Shown here in pieces: positions 1 to 9,549 of a stretch of 62,827 nt of DNA. Every line of letters starts with the position of its first letter. Positions within the stretch are counted from its first letter, which is position 1. The stretch lies in assembly GCF_016786355.1 (NCBI RefSeq), contig NZ_JADWYX010000012.1, positions 54,079 to 116,905 on the forward strand, given 5' to 3'. The notes under the pieces were generated by a model. It made no database searches. It saw nothing but the letters and a program-made list of their open reading frames with translations, and was not told the origin of the DNA. A program made the translations under genes and the position numbers. Origin of the DNA: Frankia sp. AgB1.9. GTDB taxonomy: Bacteria > Actinomycetota > Actinomycetes > Frankiales > Frankiaceae.

Positions 1-93
<93 letters not shown>

Positions 94-660
94 CAGGTCG
101 GCCATGCCGCCGAAGAGGTCGACGAACTCGTGGTCGGGGACGGACACGGCCATCGCGTTGACGGTGAAGTCCCGGCGCAGCAGGTCCGCCTCCAGGCTGT
201 CGCCGTAGGAGACGGTCGGGTTGCGCGAACCGCGGTCGTAGGACTCGGCCCGGTAGGTGGTCACCTCCAGGCGGGTCCCGGCGCGGGCGATGCCCACGGT
301 CCCGAAGGCGATCCCGGCCTCCCAGGTCGCCTCAGCCCAGCCGCGGGTGATCTCCAGGACCCGTTCCGGACGCGCGTCGGTGGTGAAGTCGAGGTCCGGC
401 GGCTCCCCGGCCGGTTTCGCCGGTGTGGTGGCGACCGGTCTTGCCGGCTTGGTGGCAGCCGGCCGCGCCGACGAGGCCGGTCTGGCCTGGGCGATGTCGC
501 CCAGCAGCGCATCCCGGACGGATCCACCGACCAGGTGCAGCGTGTGCCCGTGCGCGGCGAAGATCCGGCCCAGCTCGTCGGCCAGCGCCGGGACCTTCAA
601 CATGTCGGCCACCACGGCCTCCGCGGCGTCGCGCGGGTTGTCGAGACTGATGACAGACAC
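94..660 (-). CDS. pcnA: CCA tRNA nucleotidyltransferase / poly(A) polymerase family, C-terminus missing
   Basis: Class II nucleotidyltransferase that adds or repairs tRNA 3' CCA ends (or polyadenylates RNA). Only the N-terminal ~189 residues are here; the rest runs off the left edge. The head domain has [13 protein letters not shown], then [16 protein letters not shown] carrying the metal-binding DxD, then [11 protein letters not shown]. The GTG start is fixed by an in-frame TAA one codon upstream. A linker of about 33 residues rich in Ala, Pro, Thr and Lys separates LLGD from DLDFTTDA, where the family usually has only a few residues. It is divergent from the Nudix gene, as in Mycobacterium (Rv3907c/Rv3908). 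The family call is secure; CCA-adding versus poly(A) activity cannot be settled from the sequence. Confidence 0.9.
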
Positions 661-855
661 CTTTTAAGGGTAGCGGTGATCGGCCGACCCGCCGTGGGCT
701 CGCGCCGTGCACGGGGGTTGGGGGGCTCGTCCCCGGAGGTCACGCAGCAGGGTAGTCACCCGCGCGAGGTGTCGTCGGCGACAGAACCCCGCCGCGCACC
801 GGACAAGCCGGGCAGTCCCGAGGGGCGGTCCCGGCAATGCTCGTACGATCGTTTA

Positions 856-1326
856 ATGCCGCCCACCTCGTCGCCCCGCAGCCGTCGGCGGCTGCGTCGG
901 GTCGAGGAGACGTCGGCCGGCGGGCTGGTGCTCGACGTCCGCTCGGATCATGCCAACGCGGCCCTGATCGCCCGCAGGGACCGGCGCGGCCGGCTGCTGT
1001 GGTCGCTGCCGAAGGGGCACGTGGAGGGCGGCGAGACGCACGAGCAGACGGCCGTCCGTGAGGTCGCGGAGGAGACCGGGGTGACCGGGGAGATCGTCGC
1101 GCCACTCGGGACGATCGACTTCTGGTTCGTCACCGGCCGCTCGCGTATCCACAAGACCGTGCACCACTACCTGCTGCTGCGCACGGCCGGCGAGCTGTCC
1201 GACGCGGACGTCGAGGTCAGCGCCGTGGCCTGGGTGCCGCTCGACCAGGTGGGCGAGATGCTCGCGTACGCCGACGAGCGGCGCCTGTTGGACGACGTTC
1301 CCGCCTTGCTGGCGGCCAGCGCATGA
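856..1326 (+). CDS. Nudix hydrolase (MutT4-like)
   Basis: 156-residue Nudix pyrophosphatase. The Nudix box is clear: [11 protein letters not shown] followed by [11 protein letters not shown], i.e. G-x5-E-x7-REVxEEtGV, which supplies the Mg-binding glutamates. The open frame extends far upstream, but ATG 856 is chosen because the upstream part is antisense to pcnA and the Nudix fold begins just after a basic N-terminus ([18 protein letters not shown]). Position next to pcnA matches M. tuberculosis MutT4 (Rv3908). Its stop overlaps the next ATG by 4 bp (ATGA), so translation of the DUF6049 gene is probably coupled. The substrate is unknown. Confidence 0.88.
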   Translation: MPPTSSPRSRRRLRRVEETSAGGLVLDVRSDHANAALIARRDRRGRLLWSLPKGHVEGGETHEQTAVREVAEETGVTGEIVAPLGTIDFWFVTGRSRIHKTVHHYLLLRTAGELSDADVEVSAVAWVPLDQVGEMLAYADERRLLDDVPALLAASA

Positions 1327-3914
1327 GCGGAACGCCACGGCCTCGCCCACTCGTCCGCGGGTCCCTGCGGACGGTCGTCGCAGTGATGGTGGCCGCGGTG
1401 CTGGTGGGTGTGGCTGCCGAGCCGTCGCTCGCCTCATCCACAGTGTCCACAAGTTTGTCCACAGGTCTATCCACAGGCAGTACAGCAACCGCGAGCCCCG
1501 GATCCAGCGCGACCGCGGGCGTCCCCTCGGCGGCAGGTTCGTCGGCGACGACTGCCACGACCGGCGACCAGGTCCATATCGTCGGGTACGACGGCATTGC
1601 CTCGCCGGACAAGCCCCTGACCCTGAACGGTCACATCGACCTCTCCACGCCCCTGACCGGTCTGACGGTCGAGGCTTCGGTTATCAAGGGCGGCGTCGAC
1701 CCCGCACGCGGCCGGGACGAGCTCGCGAAGCTGCGGGCCGACCCGACTCTGAGCGGCAAGGCCCGCTACACCACCCCGGTGACGACACCGGTCCCGTTCG
1801 ACGGCTCCGACTTCTCGATCAACCAGAAGCCGCGGATCGCCAACAAGCCACTGACCATCTACGCGATGAAGATCACCGTCTCCACGGCGTCGGGCAAGGA
1901 AGTCGGCGCCGCGTACACATTCCTGGTCTGGGCACCCGAGCAGGCCGGGCTGAAGGCGACCTCGCTGTCCATCGTGCTGCCGATCGCCGACTATCCCCGG
2001 ATCCGCTCGGACGGGATGCTCACCGACAACCAGCTCGCCGCCGAGCTGAAGGGGCCTGATGGCCGCCTCTACCGGGTACTGCACTCCGTCCCCAGCAACC
2101 AGGCGTCCTCGATCGCCCTCGCCGTCGACCCGACCCTGCTCATGGCAGTGCAGAAGATGGCCGACGGGGCATACAGCTACGCGGACCCGGGCGGCAAGAA
2201 GGACGCACCGGCCAACCTTGATGCGAAGAACTTCCTGGCTAGTTTGACCGCCTTCGCCAAGACGCCGGGCAACGTCGTGTTCCCGCTCCCCTGGGGCGAC
2301 GCCGACCTCACCGCACTCATCCGCGCCGGTGGCCAGCACGACAGCGGTCAGCTCAACGATGCCCTCGGCGCCGTCGACACCGGTGAACAGACGCTGCGGG
2401 ACGTGCTGGGCGTCTCCGACCTGCCGCCGGTGGCCTACCCGGGCGACGGCCTGGCCGACGCCGCGACGCTGGCGTTCCTCGCCCACCCGAACGTCGGCAT
2501 GACCACCGCGGTCCTGGACGACCGGCTGCTGCCGGCCACCTCGAAGGCGCTGTCCGAGACCCCGAGCGCACTCACCGTGCAAACCACGGCGAACGGCCCG
2601 ATTCGGGTGCTCGCGGCGGACTCCAAGCTGGCCGACCTGATGACCCCGAAGATCAGCCAGGACGGCCTCAGCCAGCCCCAAGCGCTCGCCGACGTGCTCG
2701 CCGAGCTCGCGACGATCACCAACGAGCGGACCGGCGCGACGACCGGCCGGCTCGCGGTGCTCGCGCTGCCCCGGCTGTGGAGCCCGCCGACGGACGACTG
2801 GGGACTGCAGGCACTGTCGCGCCTCGCCCTACCGGCCAGCCCGACCGCTACCTACCAGCCGTTCTTCCAGCCGGTCGCGCTGCCCGTCGCCCCTAAGGGC
2901 GCCGCCGGCACCACCACGTCCACGGGCACGACGGCCGCGTTCGGCCCCGCCGGGATCGGGCGCAATTTCACCTACCCCGCCTGGGCGCAGGCTTCCGAGA
3001 TCCCGACGTCCTACGTCGACGCCGTCGAGCATCTGCGCGCCGAGGTCAGGCAGCTCGACCCGGCGTTGTGCGCCGTCATCACGAACGCCGGGAAGACGTC
3101 CAACCCGTCGGACCCGGCGCGGTGCGCGCTCACCGATGCCGGGATCGCCGGCTCGAAGTTCCCGAACGGGCGGACCTCCGTCATCGCCCCGATGCTGAAC
3201 ACGCTGCTGACCGCGCTGTCCGTCGACTGGCGCCCCGACCGTTCCGGAGCCGTAAGACTCAGCCAGGAGGTGGACGGCCGGATCAACCTGCTGCAGCGCA
3301 CGGTCAAGGTCGTCGCGTCGCCGAAGGTCACCCTGACCAGCCGCAACGGCACGGTCCCGGTGAACGTGCAGAACGTCAGCGGCCAGGGCGGCGACGAGCC
3401 CTACCCGATGACCGTGATCCTCTCGCTGTCCTCGAACGACAAGACCCGGCTGCGCTCGGCGGCCCGGATGGCGCTGACCGTCGAGCCCGGCGCGATCAGG
3501 CAGGTGGAGATCTCGGTCAGCTCTGACGCCGCCGGCACGTTCCCGGTGTTCGTTCAGGTGCTCACTCCGGACGGGCAGCGACTCTCGGCCCAACCGGTGC
3601 GGATCCTGGTTCGCTCGACCGCGTACGGCTCGATCGCGACCGCGATCACCTACGTCACGATCGGGCTGTTCGTCGTCGCGGTCGTCCTGCGCCAGGTCAG
3701 GCGGTCGCGCCGCAAGCGGCACGGGGGCGGCTCGGACGACGGCCCAGGTGGACCAGTAGTCGACGTCACCCCGACGGACCCGAACGCGTCAGGGGCAGCG
3801 GATCGGGCCACGATGCCCATCCGCCGAATCCAGGCGAACGCCGCGGGAACACAACGGACCGAGGTCGAACGGGCCTACGCTGGCGGGGTGCCAGCCAACC
3901 CGAGCGAGCCGTGA
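1323..3914 (+). CDS. DUF6049-type secreted, C-terminally anchored membrane protein
   Basis: 863 residues. An N-terminal signal sequence (basic [10 protein letters not shown], then the hydrophobic segment [16 protein letters not shown], cleavage near PSLAS) leads to a long extracytoplasmic region. One membrane helix near residues 760-785 ([18 protein letters not shown]) is followed by a very basic RRSRRKRH stop-transfer and a hydrophilic cytoplasmic tail. It is the positional counterpart of M. tuberculosis Rv3909, always next to murJ, so a role in the cell-wall export context is inferred; no biochemical function is known to me. A Ser/Thr stretch after the signal peptide ([14 protein letters not shown]) is encoded by repeated TCC-ACA codons that form DnaA-box-like sequences. 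It overlaps murJ by 4 bp. Confidence 0.8.
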   Translation: MSGTPRPRPLVRGSLRTVVAVMVAAVLVGVAAEPSLASSTVSTSLSTGLSTGSTATASPGSSATAGVPSAAGSSATTATTGDQVHIVGYDGIASPDKPLTLNGHIDLSTPLTGLTVEASVIKGGVDPARGRDELAKLRADPTLSGKARYTTPVTTPVPFDGSDFSINQKPRIANKPLTIYAMKITVSTASGKEVGAAYTFLVWAPEQAGLKATSLSIVLPIADYPRIRSDGMLTDNQLAAELKGPDGRLYRVLHSVPSNQASSIALAVDPTLLMAVQKMADGAYSYADPGGKKDAPANLDAKNFLASLTAFAKTPGNVVFPLPWGDADLTALIRAGGQHDSGQLNDALGAVDTGEQTLRDVLGVSDLPPVAYPGDGLADAATLAFLAHPNVGMTTAVLDDRLLPATSKALSETPSALTVQTTANGPIRVLAADSKLADLMTPKISQDGLSQPQALADVLAELATITNERTGATTGRLAVLALPRLWSPPTDDWGLQALSRLALPASPTATYQPFFQPVALPVAPKGAAGTTTSTGTTAAFGPAGIGRNFTYPAWAQASEIPTSYVDAVEHLRAEVRQLDPALCAVITNAGKTSNPSDPARCALTDAGIAGSKFPNGRTSVIAPMLNTLLTALSVDWRPDRSGAVRLSQEVDGRINLLQRTVKVVASPKVTLTSRNGTVPVNVQNVSGQGGDEPYPMTVILSLSSNDKTRLRSAARMALTVEPGAIRQVEISVSSDAAGTFPVFVQVLTPDGQRLSAQPVRILVRSTAYGSIATAITYVTIGLFVVAVVLRQVRRSRRKRHGGGSDDGPGGPVVDVTPTDPNASGAADRATMPIRRIQANAAGTQRTEVERAYAGGVPANPSEP
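1434..1475 (+). promoter_or_regulatory. Cluster of four DnaA-box-like 9-mers inside the DUF6049 gene
   Basis: TCATCCACA (1434), GTGTCCACA (1443), TTGTCCACA (1455, perfect consensus) and CTATCCACA (1467) lie on one strand with starts 9, 12 and 12 bp apart. The box core falls in the coding frame as TCC-ACA (Ser-Thr). Density and orientation are like an origin or titration cluster, but DnaA binding is inferred only. Confidence 0.5.
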
Positions 3915-6685
3915 GCCCGGCCGACGGCCCCGATGGTCCCCGGGGACCGCGGCGCCGCGGGGGCCCCACTCGCCGGGACGATCCCTACCGCGACGACCCC
4001 AACAACGTCGATCCGTACTCGGTCGATCCCTATGCGGCGGATCCGCGTTCCGTCGACCGACAGCCCACAGACCGACAGCCCGCCGACCGACGCCCGGTCG
4101 ACCGACAGCCGGTCGACCCGTACTACGCCGACGAGTACGGGCCTGACCAGCGTGCGTCGAACCGCTACCGGCCCGACCGCCCGCAGGCGAACGGCTACGG
4201 CGACGACCGATACCAGGACCGCGGGCGCGACGGCGGACGCCCGGCCGACGACGGCTACCCGGAGTCGGGCTACCGGGATCCAGGCCGCGTGGACCGCGGC
4301 TACCGGGACCGCGGGTACCAGGACCCGGCGAACGCCGACCAGGGACACCGCGACCCGCGCCGCGCGGACGCCGGCTACCGGGACGAGCGCTATCAGCAGG
4401 CGCCGCGACCCCAGCCCCACCAGCAGGCCCGGGAGCGGGACGAGCGGCCCCGCGATGCCCGCGACGAGCCGTACCGCGACAACCGGCGTCCCCGGCCGGG
4501 CGCGGGCGGGGAGCCGACCCGCCGCCTGCCGGCGACCCCGCGCACGCCGCCTCCCGCGCCCCAGCAGCCGCCAGTACCGCCGACCGGCCGGTTGCCGGGG
4601 CCGCCCAGCAGCCCGCCGCCGGTGCCCGGCGACCGGACACCGGGCGGCCGCGCTGAGGCCCGCCCGACGACGCCCGTCTCCCGCCTCCCACCTCGGGACG
4701 GGCGCCGGCTAGGCGCGCACCGCACCGAGGGCCGCCGGGCCACCCCGCCACCCGAGCCACCGCGCCAGCAGCGTGCCCGCACGGACGGGGAAGGCCGGCC
4801 GATCCCGCCGGACCGCCTGGTAGCGCGGACGGACCGGGCGGTGGCCCGCGCGTCCGGCCGCGGCGGCGACGAGACGGTCGCCCAGCCACGCCCACGCCGG
4901 TCCGGCGCCCGCCAGCAGCCTCCCCAGCCGCGCCGGGACCCCGGCGCGCAGCCCAGGGCCGGTGCGACGGGCCAGCAGACTCGAATCCAGGGGTCCGCCG
5001 GGCCCGCCGGCCGGACGCCGCAGGGAAGGACGGCGGCCCAGCGGCCGTCCGGCAAGACCGGCGGCAAGGCGGGCGGCAAGAGCCTGGGCCGGGCCAGCGG
5101 TGTGATGGCGCTGGGCACGATCGCCTCGCGGGCCACCGGGTTCCTGCGCACGGTCGCGATCGCGGTCACGATCGGCGCCGGCGCGGTCAGCAACGCCTAC
5201 AACGTCGCCAACACGATCCCGAACATCGTCTACGACCTGCTGATCGGCGGCATCCTGACCAGCGTCGTCGTGCCGGTGCTCGTCCGGGCCACCAAGGAGG
5301 ATCCGGACGGCGGCGAGAGGTTCGCGTCGTCGCTGCTGACGCTGATGATCCTGCTCCTGGGCGCCGCCTGCGCCGTCGGCATGTTCCTGGCGCCCCAGAT
5401 CGTCAACAGCTACCTGCACGCCACCGGGCCGGACGCCGCGGCCGCGCGCGCGCGCGGCGCCACGTTCCTGCGCTGGTTCATGCCGCAGATCCTCTTCTAC
5501 GGCGTGGGCGCGACGATCGGCGCGATCCTCAACGTCCGTGGCTCGTTCGCCGCGCCGATGTTCACGCCCGTGCTGAACAACCTCGTCGTGATCGTGTCCT
5601 GCGTGGCCTTCGCCTACGTCATCGCCGGGCCGCACCCGCCGCAGGTACAAGGCCCACACACGATCACCAATACTCAGGAGCTCGTGCTCGCGGCCGGCAC
5701 GACCATCGGCGTCGTGCTGATGACCATCGCGCTGCTGCCCGCGCTGCGGAAGGTCGGTTTCCGCTACCGCCCGCGGCTGGACCTGACCCATCCGGGTCTG
5801 CGCGGGGCGCTGCGGCTGGCGGGCTGGACGTTCCTCTGGGTCATCATCAGCCAGCTCGGCTACCTCGTCATCACGAACCTGTCGACCGCGACGAACTCGT
5901 TCCCGGTCTACACCTACGCCTACCAACTCTTCCAGCTGCCGTACGCGATCATCGGCGTCTCCGTGATCACCGCGCTGCTGCCGCGGATGAGCGCGCACGC
6001 CGCGGACGGCGACCGGGCGCTGGTGCTCGAGGATCTGTCGACGGCGACGCGCCTCAGCCTGACCGCGATCGTGCCGGCCGCGTTGTTCCTGCTGGCGCTG
6101 GGGCGGCCGATCGCGGTCGGGGTGTTCAACCACGACGCGTTCGGCTACCAGTCGGCGCTGTCGGTCGGTGACACGCTCTCGGCCTTCGCCGTCGCCCTGG
6201 TGCCGTTCTCCGTCTTCCAGCTGCACCTGAGGGTGTTCTACGCCCATCAGGACAGCCGGACACCGTCGCTGGTGAACATCGGAGTCGTCGCGACGAACGT
6301 GACGGCGGCCGTGGTGATCAGCCACGTGCTGCCGCCCGAACACCGCGCCCTCGCCCTCGCGCTCGCCTTCACCGTCGGTTATCTGGTCGGTCTGTGCGTG
6401 ACCTGCGTGCTGCTGCGCCGGCGGCTCGGCGGGATGGACGGCGACCGGATCATCGCGACGCTCGCGCGGATCAGTGTCGCCGCCGGCCTCGGAGCGGCGG
6501 CGGCGAGCGCCGTCGCGCACGGGCTGCGCAATGTCCTCGGCAACGGGTTCGTGGGGTCGTTCTCGGCGGTGCTGGCCGGGGCGATAGTTGGACTGCCGTT
6601 GTTCGTCGGTACTGTCACCCGGATGGGCATCCCGGAGGTCAGGGCGCTGACGCGGATGGTTTCTCGACGTTTCCCCCGGGGCTGA
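3911..6685 (+). CDS. murJ: Lipid II flippase MurJ (MviN) with a long disordered N-terminus
   Basis: 924 residues. The MurJ/MviN core starts at about residue 390 (GRASGVMALGTIASRATGFLRT) and has around 14 hydrophobic helices to the C-terminus. It flips lipid-linked peptidoglycan precursor across the membrane. The first ~380 residues are a cytoplasmic low-complexity region rich in Asp, Arg, Pro, Gln and Tyr, with DRQPTDRQPADRRPVD and YRDxGY repeats; most MurJ proteins lack this. In mycobacteria the C-terminus is fused to a pseudokinase that recruits FhaA; here the chain ends after the helices and the pseudokinase is the next gene. GTG start, 4-bp overlap (GTGA) with the upstream gene. Confidence 0.93.
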   Translation: MSPADGPDGPRGPRRRGGPTRRDDPYRDDPNNVDPYSVDPYAADPRSVDRQPTDRQPADRRPVDRQPVDPYYADEYGPDQRASNRYRPDRPQANGYGDDRYQDRGRDGGRPADDGYPESGYRDPGRVDRGYRDRGYQDPANADQGHRDPRRADAGYRDERYQQAPRPQPHQQARERDERPRDARDEPYRDNRRPRPGAGGEPTRRLPATPRTPPPAPQQPPVPPTGRLPGPPSSPPPVPGDRTPGGRAEARPTTPVSRLPPRDGRRLGAHRTEGRRATPPPEPPRQQRARTDGEGRPIPPDRLVARTDRAVARASGRGGDETVAQPRPRRSGARQQPPQPRRDPGAQPRAGATGQQTRIQGSAGPAGRTPQGRTAAQRPSGKTGGKAGGKSLGRASGVMALGTIASRATGFLRTVAIAVTIGAGAVSNAYNVANTIPNIVYDLLIGGILTSVVVPVLVRATKEDPDGGERFASSLLTLMILLLGAACAVGMFLAPQIVNSYLHATGPDAAAARARGATFLRWFMPQILFYGVGATIGAILNVRGSFAAPMFTPVLNNLVVIVSCVAFAYVIAGPHPPQVQGPHTITNTQELVLAAGTTIGVVLMTIALLPALRKVGFRYRPRLDLTHPGLRGALRLAGWTFLWVIISQLGYLVITNLSTATNSFPVYTYAYQLFQLPYAIIGVSVITALLPRMSAHAADGDRALVLEDLSTATRLSLTAIVPAALFLLALGRPIAVGVFNHDAFGYQSALSVGDTLSAFAVALVPFSVFQLHLRVFYAHQDSRTPSLVNIGVVATNVTAAVVISHVLPPEHRALALALAFTVGYLVGLCVTCVLLRRRLGGMDGDRIIATLARISVAAGLGAAAASAVAHGLRNVLGNGFVGSFSAVLAGAIVGLPLFVGTVTRMGIPEVRALTRMVSRRFPRG

Positions 6686-6903
6686 GCGACCTGCTCCGGC
6701 GATCCCCGTAGACTAATCCGGGAACATCGCCAATCGGCCGGCAAGCAACGGTGAACGCCAGCCCACGGCCGCCAGACCAGCGGACACGGCCACACCGTGC
6801 GTGCAAAGATCAGGCGGCCAGGCCACGCGACGACATACGGAACCAGCACGGCCAGGCGAGCACGGTGGCGACGACGCCATGAAGCTGGGACGACGGAGGC
6901 GTT

Positions 6904-8781
6904 GTGGTCGAGGCAGGCAACCGGCCCCAATCTGCGGACGTCGACAGTGACATGACGGTCAACGCCTCCCCCGCCGACGGCCACGGCAACGGCACGCTGC
7001 TCGCGGAGTCGGTCCTCGACCGCCGCTACCGCCTGATCGGTGTTCTCAGCTCCCGCGGCCCGGTCACCCTGTGGCGCGGCGACGACACGGTGCTCACCCG
7101 GCCGGTCGCGGTCCGCGTCGTCGAGCACGTCGACGACGACCCGGCGCGCCGGGACGCGGCCCAGTCCCTGCTCCAGGCCGCGGTCAGCTCCGGCCGGCTG
7201 GTGCACCCGGGCGCCGCCTCCACCTACGACGCGACCGTCACGAACACCGAGAACGGTCAGGTCTCGTACGTCATCACCGAGTGGGTCGACGGCCGCACCC
7301 TGCGCCAGCTCGTCGAGGAGCAGCCGCTGCGTCCCGACCAGGCGTCCGCAGTCGTCCTCGGCGCCGCCCGGGTGATCGCCGCGGCGCACGACCGCGGGCT
7401 GCGCCACGGCGGGCTGCGTCCCGGCGACGTCATCGTGTCGGGCCACGGCACGGTCAAGGTCATCGACCTGGAGGTCGGCGCCGTCCTGGCCGGCATCGAC
7501 GGCACGGCGCCCGTCGGCGAGCCCACGGACGCCGACACGGCGGCCACCGACGTGTGCGCCCTCGGCGGCCTGCTCTACGCGGCCCTCACCGGCTGCTGGC
7601 CGCTGCCCGGCGACACCGGTCTCCCCCCGGCCCCCTACGGCACGTACGGCCGGCTCCAGAGCCCGCGTCAGCTCAACCACGCGGTGCCGCGCGACCTGGA
7701 CGCCATCACCATGGCCGCGCTCAGCGGCGAAGAGGCCGGCACGGAGCCGATCACCACGGCCGCCGAGCTGATCGCCGAGCTGGAGGCGGTCACCCCGGTC
7801 GAGGCCCTGCACGCGACCGGCCTGATGACCTTCGGGGACGAGCCGTCCGACACCGAGGCCATGACCGGCTACGACGGCTACGGCCCCGACACCTCGAACC
7901 TGCCGTCGACCGCCGGCTTCGCCGCGCCCGACCAGGACGAGTACGACCGATACGGCTACAACGACTACGACGACGACGGTTACCAGGACAGCGGCCGCTA
8001 CCGGGGCGGGTACGGGAGCGAGACCCAGGTCGACAGGGGCCGCGGTTACCGGGACGGCTACCAGGACGAGGGCTATCCGCCGGCGCAGCGCGGCTACCCG
8101 CCGGCGGGCCCGGGCGGGACCGGCCCGCGGTCCGGCGGCCGGGCGGCGGCGCATGGGCGCTCCAACCGGCCCAGCCGACGTCCGCTGATCGTCATCATCG
8201 CGCTGGCGCTCGTCGTCGTGGTCGTCGCCGTCGTACTGGGCATCAAGCTGGGCAGCAAGGGCGGCGGCAGCGGCGCCAACAACTCCCCGTCGGCCTCCGC
8301 GTCCGCGACGACGGGAGCGCCGATCACCCCGGTGAACGTGACGTCCTTCGACCCGCCGCCGGCCGGCGACGGCGCCGAGAACAACGGGCAGGTTCCCAAG
8401 GCGTACGACGGCAACCCCGCGACCCAGTGGGAGACCGAGGGTTACCTCCCGCCGTACACGTTCGGGAAGCCCGCGAAGAAGGGCGTCGGCCTGCTGTTCG
8501 ACCTCGGCCAGAGCCATGACGTCTCTCAGGTGGTCGTCACGCTCGGCACCCTCGCGCCGGACTCGTTCGAGATCCGCGCGGGCGACACGTACGACGGCAC
8601 CACGCAGGACCTCAGCCTCTACCAGGTCGTCGGACAGCAGCAGAACGCATCGGGCACCGTGACGGTGAACGTCTCGCCGCGTGGCGCGCACCGGTACTGG
8701 GTGGTGTGGCTGACGAACATCCCGCAGGGCGCGGACTCGAAGTTCAAGGGCTCGATCGCCGAGATCAAGTTCCTTTCCTGA
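6904..8781 (+). CDS. Membrane pseudokinase with extracellular discoidin-like domain (MurJ partner)
   Basis: 625 residues. A protein-kinase-like fold spans about residues 35-300, but catalytic residues are lost: the VAIK lysine is Arg (VAVRVVE), the HRD loop reads HGGLRPGDV, and DFG is DLE. An acidic, Tyr/Gly/Asp-rich juxtamembrane region follows (EYDRYGYNDYDDDGYQDSG), then one helix near 425-450 (PLIVIIALALVVVVVAVVLG), then a ~150-residue extracellular domain with NPATQWETEGY, typical of discoidin/F5-8-like sugar-binding folds. In M. tuberculosis this pseudokinase plus extracellular domain is fused to MviN, is phosphorylated by PknB and binds FhaA. Here it is a separate gene 218 bp after murJ. 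GTG start; ATG 6952 is an alternative. Confidence 0.85.
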   Translation: MVEAGNRPQSADVDSDMTVNASPADGHGNGTLLAESVLDRRYRLIGVLSSRGPVTLWRGDDTVLTRPVAVRVVEHVDDDPARRDAAQSLLQAAVSSGRLVHPGAASTYDATVTNTENGQVSYVITEWVDGRTLRQLVEEQPLRPDQASAVVLGAARVIAAAHDRGLRHGGLRPGDVIVSGHGTVKVIDLEVGAVLAGIDGTAPVGEPTDADTAATDVCALGGLLYAALTGCWPLPGDTGLPPAPYGTYGRLQSPRQLNHAVPRDLDAITMAALSGEEAGTEPITTAAELIAELEAVTPVEALHATGLMTFGDEPSDTEAMTGYDGYGPDTSNLPSTAGFAAPDQDEYDRYGYNDYDDDGYQDSGRYRGGYGSETQVDRGRGYRDGYQDEGYPPAQRGYPPAGPGGTGPRSGGRAAAHGRSNRPSRRPLIVIIALALVVVVVAVVLGIKLGSKGGGSGANNSPSASASATTGAPITPVNVTSFDPPPAGDGAENNGQVPKAYDGNPATQWETEGYLPPYTFGKPAKKGVGLLFDLGQSHDVSQVVVTLGTLAPDSFEIRAGDTYDGTTQDLSLYQVVGQQQNASGTVTVNVSPRGAHRYWVVWLTNIPQGADSKFKGSIAEIKFLS

Positions 8782-8814
8782 CCCGGGCCGTCAAGCGCCG
8801 TCCGGTCGTATGCC

Positions 8815-9549
8815 ATGCCCGCCCAGCCCGACGAACCAGAGCCGTCGGCCCCGGCCGACCCGTCCGTTTCACGGGAAACACAGGTGTCCGGCCGGGGTGA
8901 CGCCCCGGACTCGGTCGGCGAGCCCGAGGCCGAACTGCGCGACGACCCGGATCTTGAGCTGCTGCGCCGGCACGTCGCCGGCGACCCGACGGCGTTCGCC
9001 GAGCTGTTCCGAGCCAACGCCGACCGGCTCTGGTCGGTCGCCTTCCGGCTCCTGCACGACGCCGAGGACGCGGCGGACGCCGTCCAGGAGGCCATGCTGT
9101 CCGCGCACCGGCGGGCGGCGAGCTTCCGCGGCGAGTCGGCCGTCCGCACCTGGCTGCACCGGATCACCGTGAACGCGGCGCTCGACCGGCTGCGCCGGCA
9201 AGCAGCCCGTCCGACGACGGTCCCCATGCCCACGACGCCCGACGGCGACGAGCGGGAACCACCCGACCCGCGGGACGCCCACGCCGAGGGTGAGCTACGC
9301 CTCGACATCGCCAGCGGGCTGGCTCGGCTGCCGGCCGCGCTTCGGGCGGCCGTCGTGCTCGTCGACGTTGAAGGACTGCCGGTGGCACAGGTCTCCGAGC
9401 TGCTCGGCGTACCCGTCGGAACCGTCAAGAGCCGGGCCTCGCGCGGCCGGGCCCGGCTCGCGGCCGAGCTGGGCTACCTGCGCCCAGGGAACCAGCCGGG
9501 CGCCCCCGCCGTCTTCCAAAGGCGGGAGGTGATCGGCGGTGGGTCCTGA
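8815..9549 (+). CDS. sigM: ECF RNA polymerase sigma factor SigM
   Basis: 244-residue extracytoplasmic-function sigma factor. Region 2 runs from about residue 60 (AELFRANADRLWSVAFRLL, DAADAVQEAMLSAHRR, RTWLHRITVNAALDRLRR); region 4 from about 165 (LPAALRAAVVLVDVEGLPV, VSELLGVPVGTVKSRASRGR). The preceding ~45 residues are acidic and non-conserved and contain VSRET, the translation of an embedded parS-like sequence. Its stop lies inside the anti-sigma gene (11-bp overlap), so the two are coupled. Synteny with Rv3911 (SigM) upstream of trxB supports the name. The regulon is not visible here. Confidence 0.9.
   Translation: MPAQPDEPEPSAPADPSVSRETQVSGRGDAPDSVGEPEAELRDDPDLELLRRHVAGDPTAFAELFRANADRLWSVAFRLLHDAEDAADAVQEAMLSAHRRAASFRGESAVRTWLHRITVNAALDRLRRQAARPTTVPMPTTPDGDEREPPDPRDAHAEGELRLDIASGLARLPAALRAAVVLVDVEGLPVAQVSELLGVPVGTVKSRASRGRARLAAELGYLRPGNQPGAPAVFQRREVIGGGS
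8866..8879. promoter_or_regulatory. parS-like site within sigM (13/14)
   Basis: GTTTCACGGGAAAC differs from the ParB target GTTTCACGTGAAAC at one position. It lies in the sigM frame and encodes V-S-R-E-T. The chromosome carries its own parAB 9-10 kb away. Binding is inferred. Confidence 0.6.
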
